The notes beneath the pieces were generated by a model. It was not told where the DNA came from. It saw nothing but the letters and a program-made list of their open reading frames with translations, and made no database searches. A stretch of DNA of 63,237 nucleotides from positions 1 through 63,237 of the IMG/VR virus record IMGVR_UViG_3300031249_000002. One strand, 5' to 3'. Of the stretch, positions 41,337 to 49,122 are shown piece by piece. Every line of letters starts with the position of its first letter. Position 1 is the first letter of the stretch. The DNA is from a virus. The translations under genes were made by a program, and so were the position numbers.

Positions 41337-43028
41337 TCACCTGACTTCGAGCAGCGCCAGGCGCCGCCGCGGGTAGTTACCGAGCCCCTCGACGACGTCG
41401 TCGGCGCCGTCCTCACCCTGCCCTTTGGCTTCGGTGGGGCCAGTCTCGCCCTTCGCGCCAGCGTTGCCCTTGCTCGCCGCCGCGAGCGCCGCGAGCACCT
41501 CGTTCGCTTCGACGAGTTGCTTGTTCTCGCGTTTCAGCTTTTGGATGTTCTTCGAGTACTTCGTCCCAAAGATCTCGCGCGCCGCGCGGTCCCTGGTGAT
41601 GAAACCCTCTTCGATCCCGAGCTTGTATCCACCGACGAGCTTCGACAGGTCGACAGCCGGCTTGATCTGACCCGACCAGTCGCTCGAGATCCATCCAGCG
41701 AACACGTCGTACAGCGAGAAGTCTCGCCACGATTCGAGCAGTCGCTCGGCGGCGATCTTCTTCGCCGTCACCTCGGCGAGAAGCCACTCGACGTAGACGG
41801 GCTGGCAAAACTCATCGCCGAACCATTGACGCACCTTGTTCAAGTACATCTTGAATTCGTTGATCGCGGCCTGGCTCGCGGAGTAGTTCGAATTGAACGA
41901 GAGCGTGAGGATCTCGGGCGGGATTTCAAGCGCCCACGCGATCGCCTGGACGATCGCCTCCTCGAAGACACCGTAGCTCTCGGTCGTGCCGTTGACCGAG
42001 AATGCCGCCGGCTCTTCGCCGGTCTGCAACTCCTCGATCACCCACCCCGGAACCTGTTGAGCGGCCGAGAAGCAGCGATCCTCTGTCGGACGGTTCCCTT
42101 CGGCGCGCTCGACCGTTCTGCGGACGGCTCCGCCCGTGACGGGCTTCGACGAAGGTTTATCCTGCGTCTTCTTGATGAAGAAGGCGAGATAGCTCAGGAC
42201 GAGCGCCTTGCGCTGCGTGCTGTCGCGGTACCGGTCGAGCTCCTTCAGAGATTGCAGGACGAGAGCAAGGAGCGGCTTGCCACGGACGTCATCGAGCCGA
42301 TGCGCGGTCCCGTAGACGAGCCATGCGAGCCGTCGCCCGGATTTTTCACCCCACGCCGGGAGGCGCTTCGACGTCCTGTCTTCCTGGAGGATCCAATACG
42401 CGACGTGGCGCCCGTTCGCGTCGATCTCGACGCCATGGCGGATCTTGTTGCCGCTCTGGAGCTCGATGCCGAAAGGCGTCTGAACTTTCTCGCCGTTGAT
42501 CAGCTGCAGGCGCGGTAGGCCGGTGCGCTGGTCCTGTCGCATGACGACGAGGACGTCGCCGACGACGAGGGCCTCGGTCCGCGCGATCGCCTGTTGGCGC
42601 CCGAACGTGACTTGCTCAGCATGGTCGGAGAGCTGCGCACGGTCGCTCCAGATCTGGAAACGGTTCTCGACCGTCTCGGACCAGTCCGCGAGCTCATCAT
42701 CCCGCTTCCCGAGAATCGCCTCTTCGGGCGTGGCCTCGAGATGGAGTCCGGTGTTGATCTCGTTCGTGACGAGGCGCTGGATCACGCCGCGCGCATAAAG
42801 ATTCGTCTCGAAAAGCTCGGCACTGCGCTTCCGCAGCGTCCAGTAATCCGGAATCGGGAGGATCGTCGGGCCGTAGCCGCCCGGAAACTTGCTGCCGTCG
42901 TCCCACGAATATCGGATTGGCGAGAGTTGTCCGAGCGTCGTCGGCTTCGGTTCCGGCGCCGGCGCCGGCGCGGCGTTGAACGTCCGCACCTTCGGCGGCG
43001 CGAACAGCTTTTTGACGGCTTCGAACAT
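41337..43028 (-). CDS. Portal protein (lambda gpB family)
   Basis: 563 aa. DYWTLRKRSAELFETNLYAR, ARTEALVVGDVLVVM, LQLINGEKVQTP and VNGTTESYGVFEEAIVQA are lambda-portal signatures. The C-terminal 60 residues include KLKRENKQLVEANEVL, a coiled coil. Twelve copies would form the vertex through which DNA enters. Confidence 0.88.
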   Translation of the reverse strand: MFEAVKKLFAPPKVRTFNAAPAPAPEPKPTTLGQLSPIRYSWDDGSKFPGGYGPTILPIPDYWTLRKRSAELFETNLYARGVIQRLVTNEINTGLHLEATPEEAILGKRDDELADWSETVENRFQIWSDRAQLSDHAEQVTFGRQQAIARTEALVVGDVLVVMRQDQRTGLPRLQLINGEKVQTPFGIELQSGNKIRHGVEIDANGRHVAYWILQEDRTSKRLPAWGEKSGRRLAWLVYGTAHRLDDVRGKPLLALVLQSLKELDRYRDSTQRKALVLSYLAFFIKKTQDKPSSKPVTGGAVRRTVERAEGNRPTEDRCFSAAQQVPGWVIEELQTGEEPAAFSVNGTTESYGVFEEAIVQAIAWALEIPPEILTLSFNSNYSASQAAINEFKMYLNKVRQWFGDEFCQPVYVEWLLAEVTAKKIAAERLLESWRDFSLYDVFAGWISSDWSGQIKPAVDLSKLVGGYKLGIEEGFITRDRAAREIFGTKYSKNIQKLKRENKQLVEANEVLAALAAASKGNAGAKGETGPTEAKGQGEDGADDVVEGLGNYPRRRLALLEVR

Positions 43029-43303
43029 CAGAAATTCGGCGTGACGTGCGTGCTGCCGTTGCCGTAGAGAAGCGCGCGGAGTGTCGCGCGCTCGTTCATG
43101 AGCCAGCTGATGATGCCGTTTAGCCGCAGAAGATCGACTTTCGTGACTCGCTCGCGAGTCTGTCCCGTGTCGATCTCGTAAGATTGCACGCCGCCGGAAG
43201 CGACCGCTGTCACTGCCGCTCGGTACGCGATGATCTGCGCTTCGATGGCCGCGATCTGCGTGAGGATGAAGGCGTCATCCGCTGCGTCATCGGCTATCAA
43301 CAT
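43028..43303 (-). CDS. gpW-like small head-tail connector (DUF6148-like)
   Basis: 91 aa, helical: AIEAQIIAYRAAVTAVASGG, then VQSYEIDTGQTRERVTKVD. This SYEIDTGQ(T/G)R signature is found in the small proteins between terminase and portal. Its start overlaps the terminase end. Confidence 0.72.
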   Translation of the reverse strand: MLIADDAADDAFILTQIAAIEAQIIAYRAAVTAVASGGVQSYEIDTGQTRERVTKVDLLRLNGIISWLMNERATLRALLYGNGSTHVTPNF

Positions 43304-45329
43304 CTTTCTTCGGATCCGGTTCCTGGAAAAACGGGTGCTGCTGCTCGAGCACCGTGTAGAACTCCGCCCAATTGACGGCCTCGAGCTCCAGCTGTGAGAC
43401 GCAGACGTCCCAAGCGATGATGTCGAATGCCGCGCTCGCGTAGACGAGGCAGTCCCAGAGCTCGTTCGCGGCGCCCGACGGGCGGTGCCACGTGAATCCG
43501 AGCCGTTGCCCGGTCTGCGCGTCGATGCGCTCTCGCTTCGTCTCGACCGTCAGCTCCTTCAGCTGCTTGTCGGTCGCATCGAGCGGGGCGTTGAAGTGAC
43601 CTTCGGGCTGGATCCCGTCCTCGTTCCAGCCGCGCCGAAGCGCCGAGCTCCATCGATCCTTGTAGAAGTCGACCGTGATCCCGTAGGCGGTCGCGCCCAT
43701 CGGAGTCGCGAAGCTCGAGAATTCTTTCAGGTTGGCCGACTTCGGCGGAGCGTCGCGACCCTTCACGGGAAAGACGCTCGTCTCGTACTGTGCGCAGAAC
43801 CGATAGACGTCGTCCGCTCGATAACCGGAGTCGATGAGCGTCAATGCGATCGGATAGATGCGCCCGTCGTCAGCCTTGTAGCGCTGTGCGTCCTCGATGA
43901 GCGCCGCGAGCCGGACCCACGTCGCCGGATCGTCGAGGTTCTCGGTGTCACCGATGAACTTCTTTTGCGCTTCGTCCCACCCGAAGCGCCAGTAATCGAC
44001 GAGGAGCACACGGCGCCCGCGGCACCAGCCCCACACCGAGACCGCGAGGTTGTCCTTGTGGACGTCGACCGTGCAGACCAGCGCAAGGACGTGGCCCCCG
44101 CAATGCCTCGACGCCCAGCGGTTCGGGATCTGACCGTAGTGGTAGACGGATCGCCGATGCCCCGAGACCTTCTCGAAGCGGACCGACGAGCCCAGCATTC
44201 GGAATGGCTCGCCGAGAACGTTGTTGTAGAAGACCTGGAGCTTTCCGATATCCTTCGGCTGGGCGCGCTCGGTGTCCCACGCCTCTTGCCACTTCGCAGC
44301 GCCCGCCGCCCACGTCTGCATGCCGGGCGGCGAGTAGAGCGCGCTCAGGTGGTAGCTGCGATGCGTCGGATCTGCAGCCTCCGCGGTCGGACGCCACTCG
44401 GCGCCATGCTCTGGAGAGAGCAGTCGCGCCTTGTCGTCGTTCGTGTGCGGATGCGAGCATTCGCGGCATAGGTAACGGACCGATTCCGGGACGACGTTCC
44501 CGTCCTTCGTCTCCCAGACGATCCCCGTCACCTCACCGGTATCGCGGTTCTCGCGGCGCCAGCGCAACGTCTGGGGCGCGTTGCACTTCAGACACCTGAC
44601 GAAGTACCGCCGCTTGTCGCCGCGCTCGAAGCATTCGTTGATCCTCGACTGGCCAACGATCGTCGGCGTCGAGATGTTCAGTGTCTTACGGTCGCCCTCG
44701 TACGCGGCCGTGCGGTCCGCCGAGAGCTTCATCGGGTCACCGTCCTTCCCGACCGTGAGCGGGTAGCCGTCGACCTCGTCGCGCAGAAGTATCTTGATCG
44801 GGATCGCGCGGAGCTTCGTTGCGCTCTTCGCGCCGAACGGCAGGATGAACCCGCCGCCCTCGATCTCGATCTTCTGGTCCGTCTTGCCCGTCTTGCGGGC
44901 GTTAAACTCGTCCGAGCTCTTGATCAGATGGGCCAGCCCGGAGAGCTGGATCATCGGGATGATCGACGTGTCGAGCCGGAGCTTCGCGAGCTCGGCGTCA
45001 GCCGTCAGCAGCATGATCGGCGCGTGGCCGACGTGCGCGATGTAGTAGCCGATCGCGTTCTCGAGGATCCCGACCGTCGCCCCGAGCTGCACGCCCTTCT
45101 GGAGCGTCACCTCGCGGACCGGAGAGTCCACGCTCAGGCAGTCGACGATCTCTCGGAGGTAGGGCGCGACCTTGTAGCGGTAGTACCCCGGCATCGGCGT
45201 CGCCGACGGGGGCAAGTAGCGGTTCGCCTCCGCCCACGTGCTGGGCGTGACGACGTTCTGCGCGACCGGAAGCGCGTCGAACTGGAGGGCGAGCCACTCG
45301 CGCTCGGGGATGAGCGCTTCAACTTCCAT
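43287..45329 (-). CDS. Terminase large subunit (lambda gpA family)
   Basis: 680 aa. ATPase: QKGVQLGATVG (77-87, the deviant P-loop of GpA enzymes) and ILLRDEVDGY as Walker B. Zinc cluster: CLKCN and CRECSH. Nuclease: VCTVDVHKDNLAV, LTLIDSGYRADDVY and GAANELWDCLVYA. It pumps DNA and cuts concatemers. The GpA type suggests cos-like ends. Confidence 0.9.
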   Translation of the reverse strand: MEVEALIPEREWLALQFDALPVAQNVVTPSTWAEANRYLPPSATPMPGYYRYKVAPYLREIVDCLSVDSPVREVTLQKGVQLGATVGILENAIGYYIAHVGHAPIMLLTADAELAKLRLDTSIIPMIQLSGLAHLIKSSDEFNARKTGKTDQKIEIEGGGFILPFGAKSATKLRAIPIKILLRDEVDGYPLTVGKDGDPMKLSADRTAAYEGDRKTLNISTPTIVGQSRINECFERGDKRRYFVRCLKCNAPQTLRWRRENRDTGEVTGIVWETKDGNVVPESVRYLCRECSHPHTNDDKARLLSPEHGAEWRPTAEAADPTHRSYHLSALYSPPGMQTWAAGAAKWQEAWDTERAQPKDIGKLQVFYNNVLGEPFRMLGSSVRFEKVSGHRRSVYHYGQIPNRWASRHCGGHVLALVCTVDVHKDNLAVSVWGWCRGRRVLLVDYWRFGWDEAQKKFIGDTENLDDPATWVRLAALIEDAQRYKADDGRIYPIALTLIDSGYRADDVYRFCAQYETSVFPVKGRDAPPKSANLKEFSSFATPMGATAYGITVDFYKDRWSSALRRGWNEDGIQPEGHFNAPLDATDKQLKELTVETKRERIDAQTGQRLGFTWHRPSGAANELWDCLVYASAAFDIIAWDVCVSQLELEAVNWAEFYTVLEQQHPFFQEPDPKKDVDSR

Positions 45330-46011
45330 CTCGGAGCATCCGGGCCGCGGTCGTCTTCACGGGCGCGAGGTGCGAACCGAGGTTCTCGCGCACCGCGCGC
45401 TCCGCTTCCTCGATCGCCGCCCCGCTTTTCGCGAGCGCGTAGAGCTCACGCACGATTGTGCGCGGCGCATCGCCGAGTAGGCGCTTGTTCGTGGCTTCGA
45501 GCGCCCCAAAAACATGGGTCCGGACGAGCTCGCGTTGGATGACGCGGCCCTCCCGCTCGTCGTTGTCGAGCCGCTTCTCGCGGATCGTCTCGATGTCCTT
45601 CAGCGCGAGGAGCCAGTCCCGGAAGATGCGGCCCGTCCCGAAGCGCTGAACTAGCGGGGCGAGCAGCTCCGCGAAGGCATCGAGCTCGGCGGTCGCCGGC
45701 GGGGCCTCCTCGGACGGGAGTTCCGGTCGGATCGGCGGCGGCGCCGGAGCGCCGTTCGAGGCCTGCGGTCGGCCCGCCGTCGGCTTGGCGCGTCGCTTCT
45801 TGGTGGTTTTCGCCGCACTCGTCGTCGCCCTGTCTGGAGGCGCGAGATTGACCCCATGGCGCGCCGCGTAGGCGACGGCGGCCTCATGGTCGATGTCGAT
45901 GCGGTCGCGCACACAGGCGGGCTTCAACGGGCCCCGGCACGCCTTCGTGATGGCCATCGCCGACACGCCGACGCGGCGCGCGTATTCGGACCGGGAAACG
46001 AGCCGCCGCAT
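45319..46011 (-). CDS. Terminase small subunit (Nu1-like)
   Basis: 230 aa. An N-terminal winged-helix-like segment (SRSEYARRVGVSAMAITKAC) binds DNA, followed by a Pro/Ala linker and a helical domain containing KDIETIREKRLDNDEREGRV, seen in many small terminases. It overlaps the terminase start by 11 bases. The cos/pac site should lie near or within its 5' region. Confidence 0.72.
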   Translation of the reverse strand: MRRLVSRSEYARRVGVSAMAITKACRGPLKPACVRDRIDIDHEAAVAYAARHGVNLAPPDRATTSAAKTTKKRRAKPTAGRPQASNGAPAPPPIRPELPSEEAPPATAELDAFAELLAPLVQRFGTGRIFRDWLLALKDIETIREKRLDNDEREGRVIQRELVRTHVFGALEATNKRLLGDAPRTIVRELYALAKSGAAIEEAERAVRENLGSHLAPVKTTAARMLRDGS

Positions 46012-46294
46012 GCGATTCGGGGCTGTTTCGGGCCACCCCGTGAGCGCTGGACCGGTTTAGGACCGGTCGGAGGTTTAAAGTCCTCGAAGATCGAGACGTT
46101 GCAAGGGGAAGGCGGTGGCGAATCTAAACCGCGATGGGCCGCGGGTACCCCCACAGTACCTTTACGATCCAGCATGTTTTACGCTGGATTCGAGATCACT
46201 GATCTGCCTTGTTTTATGCTCGATTCGCGATCGATCGCATCGGCAGCATGAAACAAGGGCTGCGGTGCATGGCCCAACGAATACGCCTACTTAG
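46012..46294 (-). promoter_or_regulatory. Control region upstream of the packaging genes
   Basis: 283 bases without a gene and richer in A+T. GGACCGGT occurs twice 11 bp apart (46049, 46060). GGGTACCC is at 46143. A 7-bp dyad is at 46167-46189 (ATCCAGC/GCTGGAT). A near-perfect 12-bp inverted repeat CTTGTTTTATGC/GCATGAAACAAG lies at 46208 and 46246. These look like regulator or packaging-protein sites; no clear promoter can be fixed. Confidence 0.6.
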
Positions 46295-47005
46295 CTAGTA
46301 CCCGAAGAGCCTGTGCCTTGCTGCCTGCTCACGCAGAGCCCCGAGGTGGATAGCCGGCAGATGAGGGTCTAGGCGTACGAGAGCGCGTTCCAGCGTCGGA
46401 TTGCGGGGGATCATTACGGCGGGGCGGCGCGTCTCCCACACCATGTCGAGCCTTGGGTTGCGCTTGCCACCTGAGATTCGAAAGAGCCCCTGCGTGGTCG
46501 CGAGCTCGAGGTACACGAACCGCTTCCCGTTCGAGAGCGCGCGCCGAATACTCACGGCGTTGCGCTGCTTCCGAGAGATCCCCGTTCGGTTCTGGACTTG
46601 GATGCTCCCGAGCTTCATCGGGCCGCGAACGAGGCGCTGACGAGGGCCTGAGCCACGTCCTTCACCGGACGCCGTCTTCGTCGGAATGGCGACGCCGTGC
46701 TTGCCGTGCTTCGTCTTCTTCCCGCCCTCTTCCTGCGTGCCCATGTACCGCGCGATCGAGCCCGTCACCGCGACCATGCGCCGCGGGTCCATCCCCGTCG
46801 CGTTCACGACCCGCAACGAGCCGAGGGTCCAACGATTCCGGAGAATCATCGAGCTCCGAATCTCGTCCGCCCATACGTTCTTCGCGGCGAGCGCCGACCG
46901 GTTCAGGCTGTCTCGAATCGCGTACGGCAGCGCCTTCGACGAGAACACCTCGAGCTGCCGGACGAGCCCATGAATCTCGCGCGTGTCGACCACGAGGAGC
47001 GTCAC
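46295..47005 (-). CDS. Morphogenesis or minor tail protein
   Basis: 236 aa from GTG 47005. The N-terminal half (EIHGLVRQLEVFSSKALPYA ... SIARYMGTQEEGG) resembles gp10/virion-morphogenesis proteins that complete the neck. The second half is basic and beta-like. It lies ahead of the terminase genes, an unusual place for such a protein. Confidence 0.5.
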   Translation of the reverse strand: MTLLVVDTREIHGLVRQLEVFSSKALPYAIRDSLNRSALAAKNVWADEIRSSMILRNRWTLGSLRVVNATGMDPRRMVAVTGSIARYMGTQEEGGKKTKHGKHGVAIPTKTASGEGRGSGPRQRLVRGPMKLGSIQVQNRTGISRKQRNAVSIRRALSNGKRFVYLELATTQGLFRISGGKRNPRLDMVWETRRPAVMIPRNPTLERALVRLDPHLPAIHLGALREQAARHRLFGY

Positions 47006-47136
47006 GGCGCCGCCCACCAGAGCACGAACACGAGCACGAACGCGTATGCGAGACAGGCGGCGACCGCCCACTGGAGCACGCGCCCCAGTCGCCGCCGTCG
47101 GCTCCGAGAATCCCGACCTCGAGGGATCGGCTTCAC
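47002..47136 (-). CDS. Single-span membrane protein, 44 aa
   Basis: From GTG 47136, overlapping the previous TGA. A basic segment (RGRDSRSRRRRLGRV) is followed by WAVAACLAYAFVLVFVLWWA, one clear transmembrane helix. An ATG at 47157 would lengthen it by seven codons. Unknown function. Confidence 0.5.
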   Translation of the reverse strand: MKPIPRGRDSRSRRRRLGRVLQWAVAACLAYAFVLVFVLWWAAP

Positions 47137-47333
47137 GAGCGCCGCACCGGCCGCCATCCATGCACCGCCGGCCCCGCCCGTCGAATCTTCTCCAGCTGCC
47201 CGTCAGTCAGTGAGCCGCGGCAACGCCGCGCAATGCCCATCGTCGGGCCTGCGCTCGTGCCCTTCCACACCACGGCCGAGAAGCTGTCGCGGCCCTTGAA
47301 CGCCGCCTCGACTGCAAAGCGACCCGAGCTCAT
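47133..47333 (-). CDS. Small protein repeating the tape-measure N-terminus
   Basis: 66 aa. MSSGRFAVEAAFKGRDSFSA aligns with MAGRFSVEAVFKAVDNFSRV at the start of the tape measure (31460-33595); the remainder is unrelated and basic. It may be a copy used as a tail-length decoy or assembly competitor, or a relict of a second tail module. Two overlaps support translation. Confidence 0.55.
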   Translation of the reverse strand: MSSGRFAVEAAFKGRDSFSAVVWKGTSAGPTMGIARRCRGSLTDGQLEKIRRAGPAVHGWRPVRRS

Positions 47334-47506
47334 GCCACGATCCTCCGCGGACCCCGCTCGCGCCGCGGCACCACGACGAGTCGAACTACCCTCGGCTCAC
47401 CCGCTCGTGCCGCGAGCCGCAGCGCCCGGTCGACCGTTGCCACCGACGAGAACTCGTCGAGGACCTGTTGCCGGAGCGTCTTCCCGCCCGGAGCCGTCTT
47501 CCACAT
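47330..47506 (-). CDS. Small basic protein, 58 aa
   Basis: From ATG 47506. WKTAPGGKTLRQQVLDEFSS is a helical start; the end is very basic (VVVPRRERGPRRIVA). Overlaps the next gene by ATGA. The 99 bases upstream (47507-47605) hold nothing recognisable. Confidence 0.5.
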   Translation of the reverse strand: MWKTAPGGKTLRQQVLDEFSSVATVDRALRLAARAGEPRVVRLVVVPRRERGPRRIVA

Positions 47507-47605
47507 CGTCAACGTGGCCTCGCGGTCTCTGCTCCGCTCCGTTGGGACGGGCGGCTGCGCGCGCGGGCCTATCCCCTATGCTGTCGCGGGAGGCTCACAT
47601 TTGGC

Positions 47606-48034
47606 TCACTTTGGCCCGAGTAGTTGCCGCAGTTCCTCCACCATCCCCGCGAAACGTTTGGACCAATCCTGAATTCGCTGGATGTCTTTTTCGCTCCTCG
47701 TGACGCGCCGTTCGACTCGGCGCATGCGGACACCGAGGGTGTCGATCGTCGACCGCATTGCAGTGAGCGTGCCCGGGTCCCAGGGCATGAGTTGTTCGAG
47801 CGCGGAGACGGCGACGAACAGCGGCGCGTTCTCGCCTTCGCCGAACTGTCGCAGGTAGGTCGTGCCATCGCGGCGCTCTAGCCGGCGGATGAGACGGCGG
47901 ATCCGGCGCCGTGCCTCCGCGCGTGCCCTAGGGTGGACGGGCTCCGGAGACGCGTTCTCCGTGGTTCTCCGGATGAGCTCGGCGACTTCCGCCATCGAAA
48001 GCCAGCGGTCGCGGCGCGGCCCCTCACGCCGCAC
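47606..48034 (-). CDS. DNA-binding-like protein with coiled coil
   Basis: 142 aa from GTG 48034 (11-base overlap with the upstream gene); ATG 47995 is an alternative. RWLSMAEVAELIRR is a short excisionase/MerR-like helix pair, and the rest is charged and coiled (RMRRVERRVTRSEKDIQRIQ). A regulator or packaging-related factor is possible. Confidence 0.5.
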   Translation of the reverse strand: MRREGPRRDRWLSMAEVAELIRRTTENASPEPVHPRARAEARRRIRRLIRRLERRDGTTYLRQFGEGENAPLFVAVSALEQLMPWDPGTLTAMRSTIDTLGVRMRRVERRVTRSEKDIQRIQDWSKRFAGMVEELRQLLGPK

Positions 48035-49046
48035 GGGTGCGCTTCTCCTTCCGGCGGTGCTCGGCCTCCTCGGATTCACCGAGACGCCGGCAGGCGCTCG
48101 CGACGGCCTTTGCGGCCAGGAGCTCGGGGGTGATCGCGAGATGGCGACAGGTGGCAGCGATGGCGCGAGCGGCAAGAAGAGTCGGCTCCATCGCGCGGCA
48201 AACCTTCTCGACGACGAGCACGGCGCGAAGCTCCTCGGTGCGTCGCTTATCGCTTTGGCCGCGCTGGTATTCGCGCTCCCAGCGGCCACCGTCGTCAGCG
48301 GGGCGCGGTGGCGCATCCAGAGCTCGGGGCGGCCGTCGCAGGGCCGGTGCGCCTGTCAGGGCGTTTTCCCGAGGCTCCCTCAGGCGCTCGCCGCACAGCT
48401 CGCATTTCCTGGGCAATCGCTCCGATCGTGCCCAGTTCGACAACAACTGCCGCGTGGCCGTCGAGCAGATGGGGCACGTCACCTGGCGCGCCACAGGAGT
48501 CCCTGTCCACGGTCCGACATGCCATCGGCTACGCTCCGCCGCCGCTGCGTCCCACTCCCGATGGGCAGCCCGAACCCCGATCTCCGTCTTCCGGCGCGCG
48601 CTCTGAATGATCCCCGCCCGCCCCTCGTAATCTTTGTCCAGGCACGCAGCCAGGAGCCTCCCGACATGATCGGATCGGAGCACGTGCAAGGCTGCACTTG
48701 CCAGCATCCCCAGCTCACCATCGAGCCGCGCGCGCTGGATCGGTGGCAGGTCGTTCCGCGGCGCGTAGTGCGCCATGAGGACACCTTGGCCGTCGCGACT
48801 CACCAGGAACCAGACCGGCGACCAGCGCCTCCACTTCGCCGCCGGGCTATCGCCCGCGCACCAGCCAGCCTGATAGTCCGAGTACGGGTCCGTGTTCGGA
48901 ATCCCGCTCGCGCCGCCATGCTCGAGGGCGCTAATCGTGCCGCCGAGCGTTCCCTTCATCCCGAGTTCCGCCGCAGCGAAGTGTAGCCACCAATGGATCG
49001 CTGGGTTCCACAGCTCACGGTCGGATTGTTTGTCGATCGCTTGCAT
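48024..49046 (-). CDS. Zinc-ribbon protein downstream of the RNA array
   Basis: 340 aa from ATG 49046, preceded by GAGGAGAAACCC. Residues 1-120 are globular (WNPAIHWWLHFAAAELGMKG, LGGTISALEHGGASGIP). CPICSTATRQL and CELCGERL (about 190-222) form a zinc ribbon, and the C-terminus is a long basic helix region. No family recognised. It stands between early and late genes where phages often keep a late-gene activator, and it begins 77 bases beyond the last array hairpin. Confidence 0.6.
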   Translation of the reverse strand: MQAIDKQSDRELWNPAIHWWLHFAAAELGMKGTLGGTISALEHGGASGIPNTDPYSDYQAGWCAGDSPAAKWRRWSPVWFLVSRDGQGVLMAHYAPRNDLPPIQRARLDGELGMLASAALHVLRSDHVGRLLAACLDKDYEGRAGIIQSARRKTEIGVRAAHREWDAAAAERSRWHVGPWTGTPVARQVTCPICSTATRQLLSNWARSERLPRKCELCGERLREPRENALTGAPALRRPPRALDAPPRPADDGGRWEREYQRGQSDKRRTEELRAVLVVEKVCRAMEPTLLAARAIAATCRHLAITPELLAAKAVASACRRLGESEEAEHRRKEKRTRAA

Positions 49047-49082
49047 GGTAGGGTTTCTCCTCGACGGCGGGAATCGTCCGGG

Positions 49083-49106
49083 AGCCCTCGCGCAAGCGGG
49101 GGTTTT
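49083..49106 (+). terminator. Terminator-like hairpin beside the array
   Basis: AGCCCTCGC-GCAA-GCGGGGGTT followed by TTTT on the plus strand: a GC-rich stem with a GNRA loop and T run. No plus-strand gene precedes it, so it may act on antisense transcripts, or the stem may serve the minus-strand RNA instead. Confidence 0.4.
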
Positions 49107-49122
49107 CGTTTCAGGTCATGGG

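Noticed and set aside
46167-46257. Small RNA or terminator in the terminase upstream region.
   Set aside because: The dyads are DNA-site-like: long spacers, no T run, and unrelated arms. Recorded as a control region instead.
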